DNA of 64,000 nucleotides from Streptomyces aureoverticillatus (lineage in GTDB: Bacteria > Actinomycetota > Actinomycetes > Streptomycetales > Streptomycetaceae). The notes under the pieces were generated by a model. The model saw only the letters and a program-made list of their open reading frames with translations, did no database searches and was not told where the DNA came from. A program made the position numbers and the translations under genes. The stretch covers positions 310,001 through 374,000 of the forward strand of contig NZ_BMSY01000001.1 of assembly GCF_014649395.1 (NCBI RefSeq), read 5' to 3'. Within the stretch, counting starts at the first letter, position 1, and every line of letters starts with the position of its first letter. Positions 32,213 to 40,779 of this stretch are shown here, one piece after another.

Positions 32213-33153
32213 GCCGCCTCCATCCAGATGTCGGCCAGGGACTCTTCGAGGTTGATGCGGGGCCGCCAGCCGAGCCGGTCGCGCGCGGTGCGCACATCGG
32301 CCTGCTGCCAGCTTCCGCAGCCGTCGGGGTAGGGGTACGCGGTCGGTCCCACGTGGTCCGGGTCGGCGCGGGGGTGGCCGATGGCGGACCGGACCGGCGG
32401 CTGGTCGAGCTCGTGCAGCGCGCCGCCGTAGCCCGCGACGCGCGCGAGCACGGCGGCCGCGTCCCGCAGCCGCACGGCGCGCCCGGAGCCGATGTTGACG
32501 ATGCCCTGGGCCGCGGAGAGCGACGCGGCGTGCACGGCGCGGGCGATGTCGCGTACGTCGATGAAGTCCCGCTGGACGCCGAGTCCGCCGAGCTTGAGCT
32601 CGCCGTCGCCGGACTGCATGGCGCGCCGCATGGCCTCGGCGAGGCGGCCGAGGGGCGAGCCGGCGGGGGTGCCGGGGCCCGCGGGCGAGAACACCCGCAG
32701 GACGACCGCGTCGAGGCCGGAGCCGAGGACGAGTTCGGTGGCGGCGAGCTTGCTGACGCCGTACGGACCGCCGGGGCGGGGCACGGCGTCCTCGGCCGTC
32801 GACGATCCTGGCTGGCTCGGTCCGTATTCGGCGCCGCAGCCGAGCTGCACCAGGCGGGCGCCGCAGCCGCTGCGGCGCAGGGCCTCGCAGACGGTGGCGA
32901 CGGCGACGGTGTTGTGCCGCGTCAGTTCGCGGGCGCCGCCGCGGGTGGCGCCCGCGCAGTTGATGACGACGCCCGGGTGCACGGCGTCCAGGAACCGGGT
33001 GAGCGCGCCGGGGCTGCCGTTCGCGAGGTCGAACCGCACGTCCGAGTCGTCGCCCCGGCCGAGCGCGGTGAGCTGCACGGCCGGGTCGGCGAGCAGCCGG
33101 TCGGCCACGAAGCGGCCGAGGTATCCGTTGGCTCCGATCAGCAGCACCCTCAT
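32200..33153 (-). CDS. NAD-dependent epimerase/dehydratase (sugar nucleotide, extended SDR)
   Basis: A 317-residue extended short-chain dehydrogenase. It has the NAD-binding MRVLLIGANGYLGRFVADRL, the active-site pair GPYGVSKLAATELV (YxxxK) with an upstream catalytic Ser/Thr near LVQLGCGAEYGP, and the substrate part GVQRDFIDVRDIARAV and DRLGWRPRINLEESL, as in UDP-sugar 4-epimerases. It would act on a nucleotide sugar in the cytosol; substrate is not fixed by sequence. It follows a PelF-type glycosyltransferase and precedes, with overlap, a spherulin-4 hydrolase. Pel loci also use a UDP-GlcNAc/GalNAc C4-epimerase, which makes that activity the first guess. ATG 33153. Confidence 0.85.
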   Translation of the reverse strand: MRVLLIGANGYLGRFVADRLLADPAVQLTALGRGDDSDVRFDLANGSPGALTRFLDAVHPGVVINCAGATRGGARELTRHNTVAVATVCEALRRSGCGARLVQLGCGAEYGPSQPGSSTAEDAVPRPGGPYGVSKLAATELVLGSGLDAVVLRVFSPAGPGTPAGSPLGRLAEAMRRAMQSGDGELKLGGLGVQRDFIDVRDIARAVHAASLSAAQGIVNIGSGRAVRLRDAAAVLARVAGYGGALHELDQPPVRSAIGHPRADPDHVGPTAYPYPDGCGSWQQADVRTARDRLGWRPRINLEESLADIWMEAACRI

Positions 33154-33214
33154 CGGGCGCCTCCCGGGACGGACGCTCGGAGGCTGGGGGTGGTCATCTG
33201 GGCTTCTCCTTCAA

Positions 33215-33261
33215 GGTGTTGCCGATTCACGGTGTTGCCGAGTGATTCACGGTGTTGCCGA
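33215..33261. repeat. Three direct repeats of GGTGTTGCCGA in a 308-bp gap
   Basis: GGTGTTGCCGA at 33215-33225, 33231-33241 and 33251-33261, separated by TTCAC and GTGATTCAC. The gap 33154-33461 between the epimerase and the membrane-protein gene otherwise holds GC-rich non-coding sequence with no clear gene. The repeats may be a protein-binding array or slippage product. Confidence 0.6.
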
Positions 33262-33461
33262 GTTCAGGGCACTGGTGGTCTGGGGGCGGGGCGTGGGGCC
33301 CCGGGGCGGGCCGGTGCTGCGGCCGCGCGTGGCGCCCCTGTGCGGGCAGGGGCGCGGGACGGTGTCAGGGGGCGCGCCGGGTTGGCGGCGCGCTTCTCCC
33401 GGGCGGCGGTGCGCTCCGGGGTGGTGGAGCGCACCGGGGCGCCGGGGCGGGGGTAACGCGC

Positions 33462-34763
33462 TCACCGCGCACCACCCGCGGTCGCGTGTGCGGTGGCCCG
33501 AACCGGGGTGTGGGCGGCGGCGCGGCCCAGGACGTGGGCGGAGGCGCGGCCCAGGACCCGGATCGCGCGGGCGAGGAGCACCGCGGCTCCGGCGGCGCAG
33601 GTGAGGGTGGCCACCGCGCCGGTGCCGCCGGCCGCGACCAGGCGTTCGACGGGTGCCGCGAGGATTTCGCAGCCCGGCAGGCGGCCCGCGAACACCAGGG
33701 TCACCGCGGCCGCCTGGGTCGCGCCGACCGTCGCGTAGACGAGGGCGGGGGCCCGGCGGGAGCCGTGGATGCGGAGCATCCGGCCGAGCCACAGGAGCGC
33801 GGCGAGCGCCCCGGAGCCGGTCAGCGTGAGTGCCGCGGCCGGGCCGGGCACCGGCAGGGCGGCCACCCCGGTGAGCAGGACGCCCACCGCGCACAGGAAC
33901 AGCGCGAACACGGCGATCAGCAACGGCCGTACGGAAGCCGCGAATTCGGCGAGTCCCCGGCTGGCGCCCAGCCTGCCGCCCGCCCGCACCGCGAAGAGCC
34001 GGGCGCACCACATCCCGGGCGCGACGGCGCCCGCGAGGACGAGGGCGGCCGCGGTCGACGGCACCCAGGGCTCGTCCGGCGGCCCACCGCCCGGGACGGC
34101 GGACCGCAGCAGCGCGTCGCCGAGCAGGGCGTACGCGAGCAGCCAGCACGCCCACGCGCGCGTGGCGGGGCCGGCCGGGCGTGCGGCGCGCAGAGGGCCG
34201 TACCGCAGGGCGACCCATCCGGCCGCCGCCACGGCGAGCGCGCCGCCGAGGCCCACGGCGAGGCGCGCGGGGCCGTCGGCCGGGCCGAGCCCCGCGACGG
34301 CGAGGGCGCAGACGGCGCCGGGAAGCAGCGCCCATACCGCCCAGCCGGACGGGACTTGTGTCACGGCGGCGTCGCCGCTCGTGTCACCGGCAGCGTCGGC
34401 CGGGGCGTCCCACTCCGCGCTGTCCTGCGGCACGCGCGCGTACATCTCCTCGGCGAGCGCGAACACGTCGCGATGCCGGAACCGCGCGGCGGTCCGGTCG
34501 GTCACTCCGTGCGCTTCGAGGCCCGCCGCGATCTCCAGCGGATCGACGGCACGCTCGCACAGGGCGCGGTGCCGGTGCATGAGCGCCTTCACGGGGTCGG
34601 CGGGGCCTCGGCGGGGGGTGGTGGGGGCAGTGGGGGTGGTGGGGGCAGTGGGGTTGGTGAGGTCGCTGGGGGGAGCCACCAACTCCTCCGACCGCGCGTC
34701 CCAGCCCCCCGCTCCCCCGGGCGCTCGCGGCACGTCCACTGATCGTTCCGGCCACCCCGTCAT
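33462..34763 (-). CDS. Multi-pass membrane protein coupled to PelF-type glycosyltransferase
   Basis: A 433-residue protein. Residues 1-140 are cytosolic, with a Thr/Pro repeat TNPTAPTTPTAPTTP and a helical region LMHRHRALCERAVDPLEIAAGLEAHGVTDRTAARFRHRDVFALAEEMYARVP (about 60-115) containing many charged residues. I count eight membrane helices between about 145 and 410. ATG 34763 overlaps the upstream stop as ATGA, so the protein is made together with the glycosyltransferase. It is too short in helices for PelG (about 12) and I do not recognise a Pfam family. A role in polymer export or as a membrane anchor for the glycosyltransferase is inferred from coupling only. Confidence 0.82.
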   Translation of the reverse strand: MTGWPERSVDVPRAPGGAGGWDARSEELVAPPSDLTNPTAPTTPTAPTTPRRGPADPVKALMHRHRALCERAVDPLEIAAGLEAHGVTDRTAARFRHRDVFALAEEMYARVPQDSAEWDAPADAAGDTSGDAAVTQVPSGWAVWALLPGAVCALAVAGLGPADGPARLAVGLGGALAVAAAGWVALRYGPLRAARPAGPATRAWACWLLAYALLGDALLRSAVPGGGPPDEPWVPSTAAALVLAGAVAPGMWCARLFAVRAGGRLGASRGLAEFAASVRPLLIAVFALFLCAVGVLLTGVAALPVPGPAAALTLTGSGALAALLWLGRMLRIHGSRRAPALVYATVGATQAAAVTLVFAGRLPGCEILAAPVERLVAAGGTGAVATLTCAAGAAVLLARAIRVLGRASAHVLGRAAAHTPVRATAHATAGGAR

Positions 34764-36634
34764 GACAGCGCCTCCCTGAGCCCGAGCCCCAACGCCGGTC
34801 GCCCGCCGCTCTGTTGGCGCGCGGCGGCCCAGCTCGGCGCAGGCGCGGGGGCGGGCGCGCCGGACGCTCGGCCCGTAGCGCACTCCCCGCCCGCTCCGGG
34901 CACCCCGCCCGCTCCGGGCACCCCGCCCGTGCCGAACGCCCCGGACGCCCCGGACGCCCCGACCCCCGTCCCACCCCGCGCCGCCCACCGCCCCGGCACA
35001 TACGCCTCGGCTGGGTGGGCGAACGGGACCGGCTCGCCCGCCTCGTTCACGGCCTCCCGGCGGACCGGGCAGTGCGAGACGATCTCCAGGTAAATGCCGT
35101 TAAATGCTGCGATGTTCTGCTCGACCGTGAAGAGTTCGAGCGCTCGCGCCCGCGCCGCCGCCCCCAGGCGCGCGCGGCGCTCGGGGTCGCGCAGCAGCGC
35201 CACGCACGCCTGCGCGAGCGCCCGCGGATTGCGCGGCGGGACCACGAGGCCGGTGCCGCCGATGACCTCCACCACCGCGCCGACGTCCGTCGAGACGGTG
35301 GCGCGGCCGCAGAGCATCGCCTCGATCAGGCTGATCGGAAAGCCCTCGACGACGCTGGACAGGACGACCACGCCGCCCGCCGCGTACGCGTCCGGGAGAT
35401 CGGGCACCTCCGGGCCGCCGACCTCCTCGAAGGACACCGGGTTGGCGCCGACGGCGTGCGCGCCGTCGGCCTCGTCGGGGAAGAGCTGGGCGGCGAGCGC
35501 ACGGCAGTGGTCGAGGTACGCCGCCTCCTCCGGGCCGTCCGCGAGCGCGCCGACGATGCGCAGGCGCGCCTTGGGCTCCTCCTTGCGGACCTCGGCGAAG
35601 GCGTGGAGGAGCGAGATCAGGTCCTTCGCGGGCTCGACCCGGCCGACCCAGATCAGGGTCAGGGGCTCCCCCGCGTCCTCCCGCTCGCCGACCTCGCCGA
35701 AGCGGCCCGCGGGCAGGCCCGGGTAGACCGTGCGCAGCTTCGCACGGTCGGCGCCGCACCGTTCCTGCCAGCGGCGCGCGTGCGCGTTGCCGGGGGTGAT
35801 GACGGTGGCCCTGCGGTACACCTCGGCGGCGAGCCGTCCGTGGAAGGAGGCGAGCAGCGCCCGCGCGGGCGCGCCGAGCCCCGGCTCGGCGCCGCCCCCG
35901 GTCCCCGCGGCTTCCGCCCCCGCCGGATGGTGCGCCCGATAGTGCGCCCGCAACTGCACCCCGTACTCGGTGACCAGCAGCGGCACCCCCGCGAAGTGCC
36001 GGGCGAGCAGCCCCGGCAGCGCGGCCGCGCCGCCCGCCGTGGCGTGGCAGAGGTCGGCCGCGCCCAGCTCGTCGTCCCCATACCAGTCAAGGGACAGCGG
36101 GCGCAGCACGCGCTCCAACTCGCCCGCGACGGCGAGCAGATCGGGCACCCGGGCGGCGCGCGCGGCACGTGGTGCGCCCGGCGCGCGGCAGGCGGACTCC
36201 AGGGCGCGCACGGCGGACTCGGAGCGCAGGGCGCCGGTCAGGCCACCCGACCCGCCCGGCCCACCCGACTCGCGGGCAAGATCGGCGAGTCCGTACAGAG
36301 CGCTGCCGAAACGGTCCGCCAACTGGCCGGAATCGTCCGCTCCGGCACAGACGACCCTCGCCAGTTCACCGAAACTCTCGGCGAACCCGCGCCGCATCCG
36401 CCGGCCGAGACCGAACCGGCCGCCGCCCCCCGTTCCCCACAGTGGAGCGCTCCGCACCCGCCGCACCTGCGGCGGCAGCTCGACCCAGCCCCGCGCCTCC
36501 TGCTGCTCGCTCCGGCTCAGCGCGTACACGTCGAACTCGTGCTGCCCGAGCCCGCGCACGAGCCGGTCGCACCAGAGCCTGGCCTCACCGCCCACATACG
36601 GATAACCACCCTCCGTAAGCAGTCCAATGCGCAC
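34760..36634 (-). CDS. PelF-type GT4 family glycosyltransferase (DUF3492)
   Basis: A 624-residue glycosyltransferase. The N-terminal part, RIGLLTEGGYPYVGGEARLWC, matches the DUF3492 start of PelF (EGTYPYVxGG). The C-terminal GT4 domain has VGRVEPAKDLISLLHAFAEV, the EX7E motif region SSVVEGFPISLIEAM and VSTDVGAVVEVIGGTGLVVPP. PelF polymerises UDP-activated N-acetylhexosamine in the cytosol in Pseudomonas. This protein is longer by an Ala/Gly-rich insert in the N-terminal half and a disordered Ala/Pro/Gly tail of about 80 residues. GTG 36634 follows GGGGG; an extension to 36739 lacks family similarity. It heads a four-gene operon with a membrane protein, an epimerase and a spherulin-4 hydrolase. 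Confidence 0.87.
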   Translation of the reverse strand: MRIGLLTEGGYPYVGGEARLWCDRLVRGLGQHEFDVYALSRSEQQEARGWVELPPQVRRVRSAPLWGTGGGGRFGLGRRMRRGFAESFGELARVVCAGADDSGQLADRFGSALYGLADLARESGGPGGSGGLTGALRSESAVRALESACRAPGAPRAARAARVPDLLAVAGELERVLRPLSLDWYGDDELGAADLCHATAGGAAALPGLLARHFAGVPLLVTEYGVQLRAHYRAHHPAGAEAAGTGGGAEPGLGAPARALLASFHGRLAAEVYRRATVITPGNAHARRWQERCGADRAKLRTVYPGLPAGRFGEVGEREDAGEPLTLIWVGRVEPAKDLISLLHAFAEVRKEEPKARLRIVGALADGPEEAAYLDHCRALAAQLFPDEADGAHAVGANPVSFEEVGGPEVPDLPDAYAAGGVVVLSSVVEGFPISLIEAMLCGRATVSTDVGAVVEVIGGTGLVVPPRNPRALAQACVALLRDPERRARLGAAARARALELFTVEQNIAAFNGIYLEIVSHCPVRREAVNEAGEPVPFAHPAEAYVPGRWAARGGTGVGASGASGAFGTGGVPGAGGVPGAGGECATGRASGAPAPAPAPSWAAARQQSGGRPALGLGLREALS

Positions 36635-36951
36635 GCGTGCACCCCCGATCTCCCATATGGGGAGCCGCCGTTGGACCGACGGCTCGCAGCGGGACGAACG
36701 TATGCGGACATGACCGTGGCGCGACGGACGGTTGTCCATCGCGCCACCGGAAGGGGTGAAGAGCCGTAACTTTCTCGCGCCGGTCGCGTTCCGTCGCGCT
36801 ATAGCGGCCTCGGATCAGGCCGATAGCCCCATGAATGCCGTGTCCACGCCGAAGAGGCCCCGTACGCCGTAACGCAGAGTCACACCGTGGCTCAGGGGCA
36901 TGCCGCGACTCAGGGGCATGCCATGACTCAGGATCATGCCGTGATGCACGG
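36635..36951. other. Intergenic region between the PelF-type gene and the ABC operon
   Basis: 317 bp without a convincing gene. It contains the promoter side of the PelF-type operon and, at 36889-36942, three 18-bp repeats. A frame of 61 codons on the plus strand (from 36887) reads through the repeats as GHAxTQ units and has no ribosome site, so I do not call it. Confidence 0.5.
36889..36942. repeat. Three 18-bp tandem repeats
   Basis: Units of the form GACTCAGGGGCATGCCGC start near 36889, 36907 and 36925, the third with two changes (CAGGATCATGCC). They end ten bases before the stop codon of the ABC ATPase gene (36952). Each contains the palindrome GCATGC or a near match. Confidence 0.65.
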
Positions 36952-38616
36952 TCACGCTGCGGCCAGCTCCTTGCCCACCGCGCCCGCGGAAGACACCCGC
37001 CGCGCCGCGCGCCGGCTCGCCGCGGCCACCGGGTCCAGCGCGGGCACGGCCGCGAGCAACTGCCGGGTGTAAGGGTCCTGGGGCGATCCGTACACCTCGT
37101 CCACGGTTCCGTACTCGACGATCCGCCCGCGCCGCATCACCGCGACCCGGTCGCTGACCTGGCGTACCACCGCCAGATCGTGCGCCACGAAGACGAGCGC
37201 GAGCCCCAGCTCCCGCTGCAGCTCGGCCAGCAGGGCCGTGACCTGCGCCTGCGTGGTGACGTCCAGGGCGGAGACCGGTTCGTCGCAGACGATGAGGCGG
37301 GGCTCGGCGGCAAGCGCCCGCGCGATGCCCACGCGCTGGCGCTGGCCGCCGCTGAACTCGTGCGGGTAGCGGCCGTAGTGCGCCGGGTCGAGGCCGACGC
37401 GCTCCATGAGGTCCCGTACGCGGGCGCGGATCGCGTCCTCGTCGCGGTCGCCCCGCGCGCGCAGCGGATCGGCGACCGACTCGCCCACCGAACGCCGCGG
37501 ATTGAGCGACGAGACGGGGTCCTGGAACACCATCTGCACCCCCGGCACGACCCCCTTGCCGGACTTCTCCGCACCCCCGTGGCGGAGTTGCCCGGCCGTC
37601 GGCTCCAGGAGCCCGACGAGCATCCGGCCGAGGGTGGTCTTGCCGCTGCCGCTCTCGCCGACGATGCCGAGCGTCTCGCCGCGCCGCACGCTCAGCGAGA
37701 CACCGTCGACGGCGGCGAAGGCCCGCCTGCCGCGCCCGAACTCGCGCCGCAGCCCTTCGGCCTCGACCACCACGTCGCCCTCGGCGGCGGTGCCCGCGGG
37801 GCGGTGGTCACGGGCCGCGTCCACCCGCGGCACCGCGCTCAGCAGGTCCTTCGTGTACGTCTCCTGGGGCGCCCCGAGCACCTGGGCCACGGCGCCGCGC
37901 TCCACCACGCGCCCGCCACGCATGACGAGCACGTCGTCCACGCTCTCGGCGGCCACGCCCACGTCGTGGGTGACCAGGAGCAGGCCCATGCCGGTCTCCT
38001 CGCGCAGCGCGTGCAGCAGGTCGAGGATCTGCGCCTGCACCGTCACGTCCAGGGCGGTCGTGGGCTCGTCGGCGACGATCAGCTCGGGCTCGCAGGCGAG
38101 GGCCATGGCGATCAGGGCGCGCTGCCGCATGCCGCCGCTGAACTCGTGCGGCCGGGACCGCGCGCGCCGCGCGGCGTCCGCGATGCCGACCCGGTCGAGC
38201 ACGTCGACGGCACGCGCGCGTGCCGCACGCCGCGAGGCCCCGGAGTGCGCGCGGTACACCTCGGCGATCTGGTCGCCCACGGCGTAGTACGGGTCGAGCG
38301 AGGACAGCGGGTCCTGGAAGACCATCGCGGCGACCGGGCCGCGCAGCCGCCGCAGCTCGGCGTCCGTGGCCGCGCCCACGTCGGTGCCGCCGACCCGTAC
38401 GGAGCCGGTCACCCGCGCGCCCGTGCCCCGGTGGAGCCCGAGCAGCGCGGACGCGACGGTCGACTTGCCGGATCCCGACTCGCCGACGAGGCCGAGGGCC
38501 CCGCCGCGCTCCAGCGTGAAGGTGACCGAGTCCACGGCGCGCACGTCGCCGAACTCGACGCCGAGGTCCTCGACCTGTACGAGGGCTTCGGGGCCCGGAA
38601 GGGTTTCGGGACTCAT
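36952..38616 (-). CDS. Oligopeptide/dipeptide-type ABC transporter, fused two-domain ATP-binding protein
   Basis: A 554-residue protein with two complete ATPase domains, equal to DppD and DppF joined. Domain 1: GESGSGKST (Walker A), FSGGMRQRALIAMAL (signature), LIVADEPTTALD (Walker B). Domain 2: GESGSGKTT, FSGGQRQRVGIARAL, LIVCDEPVSALD. The end of each domain carries the oligopeptide-transporter C-terminal block (ETYTKDLLSAVP, QDPYTRQLLAAVP). It drives import through the two permeases encoded just upstream; ATG 38616 overlaps the permease stop as ATGA. It is last in the operon substrate-binding protein, permease, permease, ATPase. Confidence 0.93.
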   Translation of the reverse strand: MSPETLPGPEALVQVEDLGVEFGDVRAVDSVTFTLERGGALGLVGESGSGKSTVASALLGLHRGTGARVTGSVRVGGTDVGAATDAELRRLRGPVAAMVFQDPLSSLDPYYAVGDQIAEVYRAHSGASRRAARARAVDVLDRVGIADAARRARSRPHEFSGGMRQRALIAMALACEPELIVADEPTTALDVTVQAQILDLLHALREETGMGLLLVTHDVGVAAESVDDVLVMRGGRVVERGAVAQVLGAPQETYTKDLLSAVPRVDAARDHRPAGTAAEGDVVVEAEGLRREFGRGRRAFAAVDGVSLSVRRGETLGIVGESGSGKTTLGRMLVGLLEPTAGQLRHGGAEKSGKGVVPGVQMVFQDPVSSLNPRRSVGESVADPLRARGDRDEDAIRARVRDLMERVGLDPAHYGRYPHEFSGGQRQRVGIARALAAEPRLIVCDEPVSALDVTTQAQVTALLAELQRELGLALVFVAHDLAVVRQVSDRVAVMRRGRIVEYGTVDEVYGSPQDPYTRQLLAAVPALDPVAAASRRAARRVSSAGAVGKELAAA

Positions 38617-39689
38617 GACAGCACCACCCGTCGGTCGGCCACCGCGTACAGCACATCCGCGACGGCGTTGGCGAGGACCACGAAGAAGCCGGTGACGAGG
38701 ACCATGCCGACGACCACCGGCAGGTCGACGACCCGGACCGCCTGCACGAGTTCGCGCCCGAGCCCGGGCAGGCCGAACAGCGTCTCGGTGAGCAGCGCGC
38801 CGCCGAACATTGACCCGAAGTCGTTGGCGCTGAGCGCGATCACCGGGGCGAGCGCGCCGCGCAGGGCGTGCTTGCCGACGATGGACCGCTCGCCGATGCC
38901 GTACGCGCGGAAGGTGCGCACATGGTCCTCGGCGAGGGTCTCCAGCATCGAGGAGCGGGTCAGGCGGGCGTACTTGGCGGCTTCGATGAGCGCGAGGGAC
39001 ACCCAGGGAAGCAGCAGGTTCCACGCCCACTGCTGCGGGTCCTCCGTGAACGGCACGTACTGCGGGAACGGCAGCCACTGCAGCCGGCCGCAGATGAGGA
39101 TCATCAGGAGCAGGCCGATGACGAACACGGGCGTGGCCGTGCCCGCCAGGGTGACGGCGGTCAGGATCCGCTCGGTGGCGCGGCCGCGGCGCCAGGCGGA
39201 GAGCACGCCGGTGCCGACGCCGAGGATCAGCCACAGCACCATCGCGCCGATCGCGAGCGACCCGGTGACCGGCACCTTGTTCAGGATCAGCTCGGTGACC
39301 TGCTGGTCGGTCTGGTACGACAGGCCGAGGCAGGGGGCGTCGCAGTGCAGCACGCTCGTGCCGGTCGAGTAGTCCTGGCCGGCGAAGATGCCGCGCAGGA
39401 AGTCCAGGTAGCGCGTGTACAGCGGGTCGTCGAGCCGCAACTGCTCGGAGACCTGCTGCACTTGGGCGGGCGAGCAGCGCGGGCCGCAGGTGATCTGGGC
39501 GACGTCGCCGGGCGCCACGTAGAAGACGGCGTAGATGACGACGGACAGCACGAAGAGCGTGATGACGGCGCCGAGGGCGCGGCGTACGACGAACCCGGTG
39601 AAGCCGCCGCCGAGCAGGCCGCCGAGCCCGGCGGTGAGCCCGTCGGTGAGCCCGCGGGACTTGGTGGCCACAGGGGTGGACGCGGTCAT
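38613..39689 (-). CDS. ABC transporter permease, DppB/OppB type
   Basis: A 358-residue inner-membrane permease with a first helix ALGAVITLFVLSVVIYAVFYVAPGD, typical of DppB, and the cytosolic EAA loop around ARLTRSSMLETLAEDHVRTFRAYGIGERSIVGKHALRGA (about residues 235-275) that contacts the ATPase. The large external loop after the first helix has four Cys (TCGPRCS and HCDAPCLG) that could form disulfides, as often seen in actinobacterial members. Start and stop overlap the neighbours by four bases each (ATGA). Confidence 0.92.
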   Translation of the reverse strand: MTASTPVATKSRGLTDGLTAGLGGLLGGGFTGFVVRRALGAVITLFVLSVVIYAVFYVAPGDVAQITCGPRCSPAQVQQVSEQLRLDDPLYTRYLDFLRGIFAGQDYSTGTSVLHCDAPCLGLSYQTDQQVTELILNKVPVTGSLAIGAMVLWLILGVGTGVLSAWRRGRATERILTAVTLAGTATPVFVIGLLLMILICGRLQWLPFPQYVPFTEDPQQWAWNLLLPWVSLALIEAAKYARLTRSSMLETLAEDHVRTFRAYGIGERSIVGKHALRGALAPVIALSANDFGSMFGGALLTETLFGLPGLGRELVQAVRVVDLPVVVGMVLVTGFFVVLANAVADVLYAVADRRVVLS

Positions 39690-40747
39690 GAGCCGCCCTC
39701 CCGCTTCCGACCGGCACCGGCACGCTTCCGGCCGGTGTCGACGCTCTTCCGGCCGCTTCCGACACGCTTCCGGCCGGTACCGACGCGCAGCCGCGAGGCC
39801 GCGCGCGGGTCGAGCGCCGTACGCACCCCGTCGCCTAGGACGGTCAGCGCGAGCACGGTCACGAACAGCGCGGCGGCGGGCAGCAGCAGGTACTGCGGCG
39901 CCGCCTGGTACCAGACGTCCGCCGACGTGAGCATCTGGCCCCAGGACGCGGTGGGCGGTTTGACGCCGACGCCGAGGAAGGACAGAGCCGCCTCGACGGT
40001 GATGTTCGTGGGGACGAGCAGCGCGGCGTACGTGATGACGGGCGCGGCGAGCGCGGGCAGCAGTTCGCGGCGCGCGATCCGCACCCCGCCCCAGCCGCTG
40101 AGCCGGGCCGCCGCCACATGGTCGAGCGACTTCAGGGAGATGGTCCCGGCGCGCACGACCTTGGCCACGCCGCCCCAGCCCACGAAGCCGACGACCAGCG
40201 CGACGAGCACCGGCCGCGGGAAGCCGCCGGGCACGACGGCGAGCAGCGCGAGGGCGAGCACCATCAGGGGCAGCGCCACCATGACGTCGGTGGCGCGGCT
40301 GAGCGTCTGGTCGAGCAGGCGCCCGCCGAGCCCACTGGCGAGCCCGACGGCGACGCCGATCACGATCTGCATCAGCGTGGCCGCGAGGGCGACACCCAGG
40401 GAAACGCGCGCTCCGTAGACGAGCCGCGCGAACAGGTCGCGGCCGGTCTGCGGTTCGACGCCGAGCCAGTGCTCGGCGCTCATGCCGCCGAGCGGCCCGA
40501 CGGGCACGCCGCCGCGGGCGGAGTCGACGAGGCCGGGGTGGTACGAGGTGGGGTCCTGGCCCTCCAGGGCGGTGAGCAGGGGCGCGGCGAGCGCGACCAG
40601 GACGAGCAGGGCGACGACCGCCGCCGCGACGAGGGCGGCGCGCTGCGTGCGCAGCCGCCGCCAGAACTGACGGGCTCCGGAGGCGGGGACGGGTGCCGTG
40701 GTGGCACCCGCCCCCGGGATCTCCGAGGCCAACAGGGCCTCACTCAT
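39686..40747 (-). CDS. ABC transporter permease, DppC/OppC type
   Basis: A 353-residue permease with an N-terminal cytosolic stretch, a first helix AALVAAAVVALLVLVALAAPLL and the DppC hallmark HWLGVEPQTGRDLFARLVYGARVS, followed by five helices and an EAA loop (about 200-235). The last 30 residues are four 7-residue repeats of the VGTGRKR type, highly basic, encoded by 21-bp tandem repeats (39702-39785). This tail is not a normal part of DppC. ATG 40747 lies 32 bp after the binding-protein stop. Confidence 0.92.
   Translation of the reverse strand: MSEALLASEIPGAGATTAPVPASGARQFWRRLRTQRAALVAAAVVALLVLVALAAPLLTALEGQDPTSYHPGLVDSARGGVPVGPLGGMSAEHWLGVEPQTGRDLFARLVYGARVSLGVALAATLMQIVIGVAVGLASGLGGRLLDQTLSRATDVMVALPLMVLALALLAVVPGGFPRPVLVALVVGFVGWGGVAKVVRAGTISLKSLDHVAAARLSGWGGVRIARRELLPALAAPVITYAALLVPTNITVEAALSFLGVGVKPPTASWGQMLTSADVWYQAAPQYLLLPAAALFVTVLALTVLGDGVRTALDPRAASRLRVGTGRKRVGSGRKSVDTGRKRAGAGRKREGGS
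39702..39785. repeat. Four 21-bp tandem repeats at the 3' end of the DppC-type gene
   Basis: Units beginning CGCTTCCGGCCGGT recur every 21 bp from 39702 to 39785 (plus strand) and encode VGTGRKR, VGSGRKS, VDTGRKR and AGAGRKR. They extend the permease C terminus by a basic tail. Copy number may vary between strains by slippage. Confidence 0.75.
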
Positions 40748-40779
40748 GACAGGTTGACCTGACCTTGACCTGACCGGCC

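Noticed and set aside
36887..37072. A 61-codon frame made of GHAxTQ repeats
   Set aside because: It arises from the 18-bp tandem repeats and runs into the end of the ABC ATPase gene on the other strand; there is no ribosome site.
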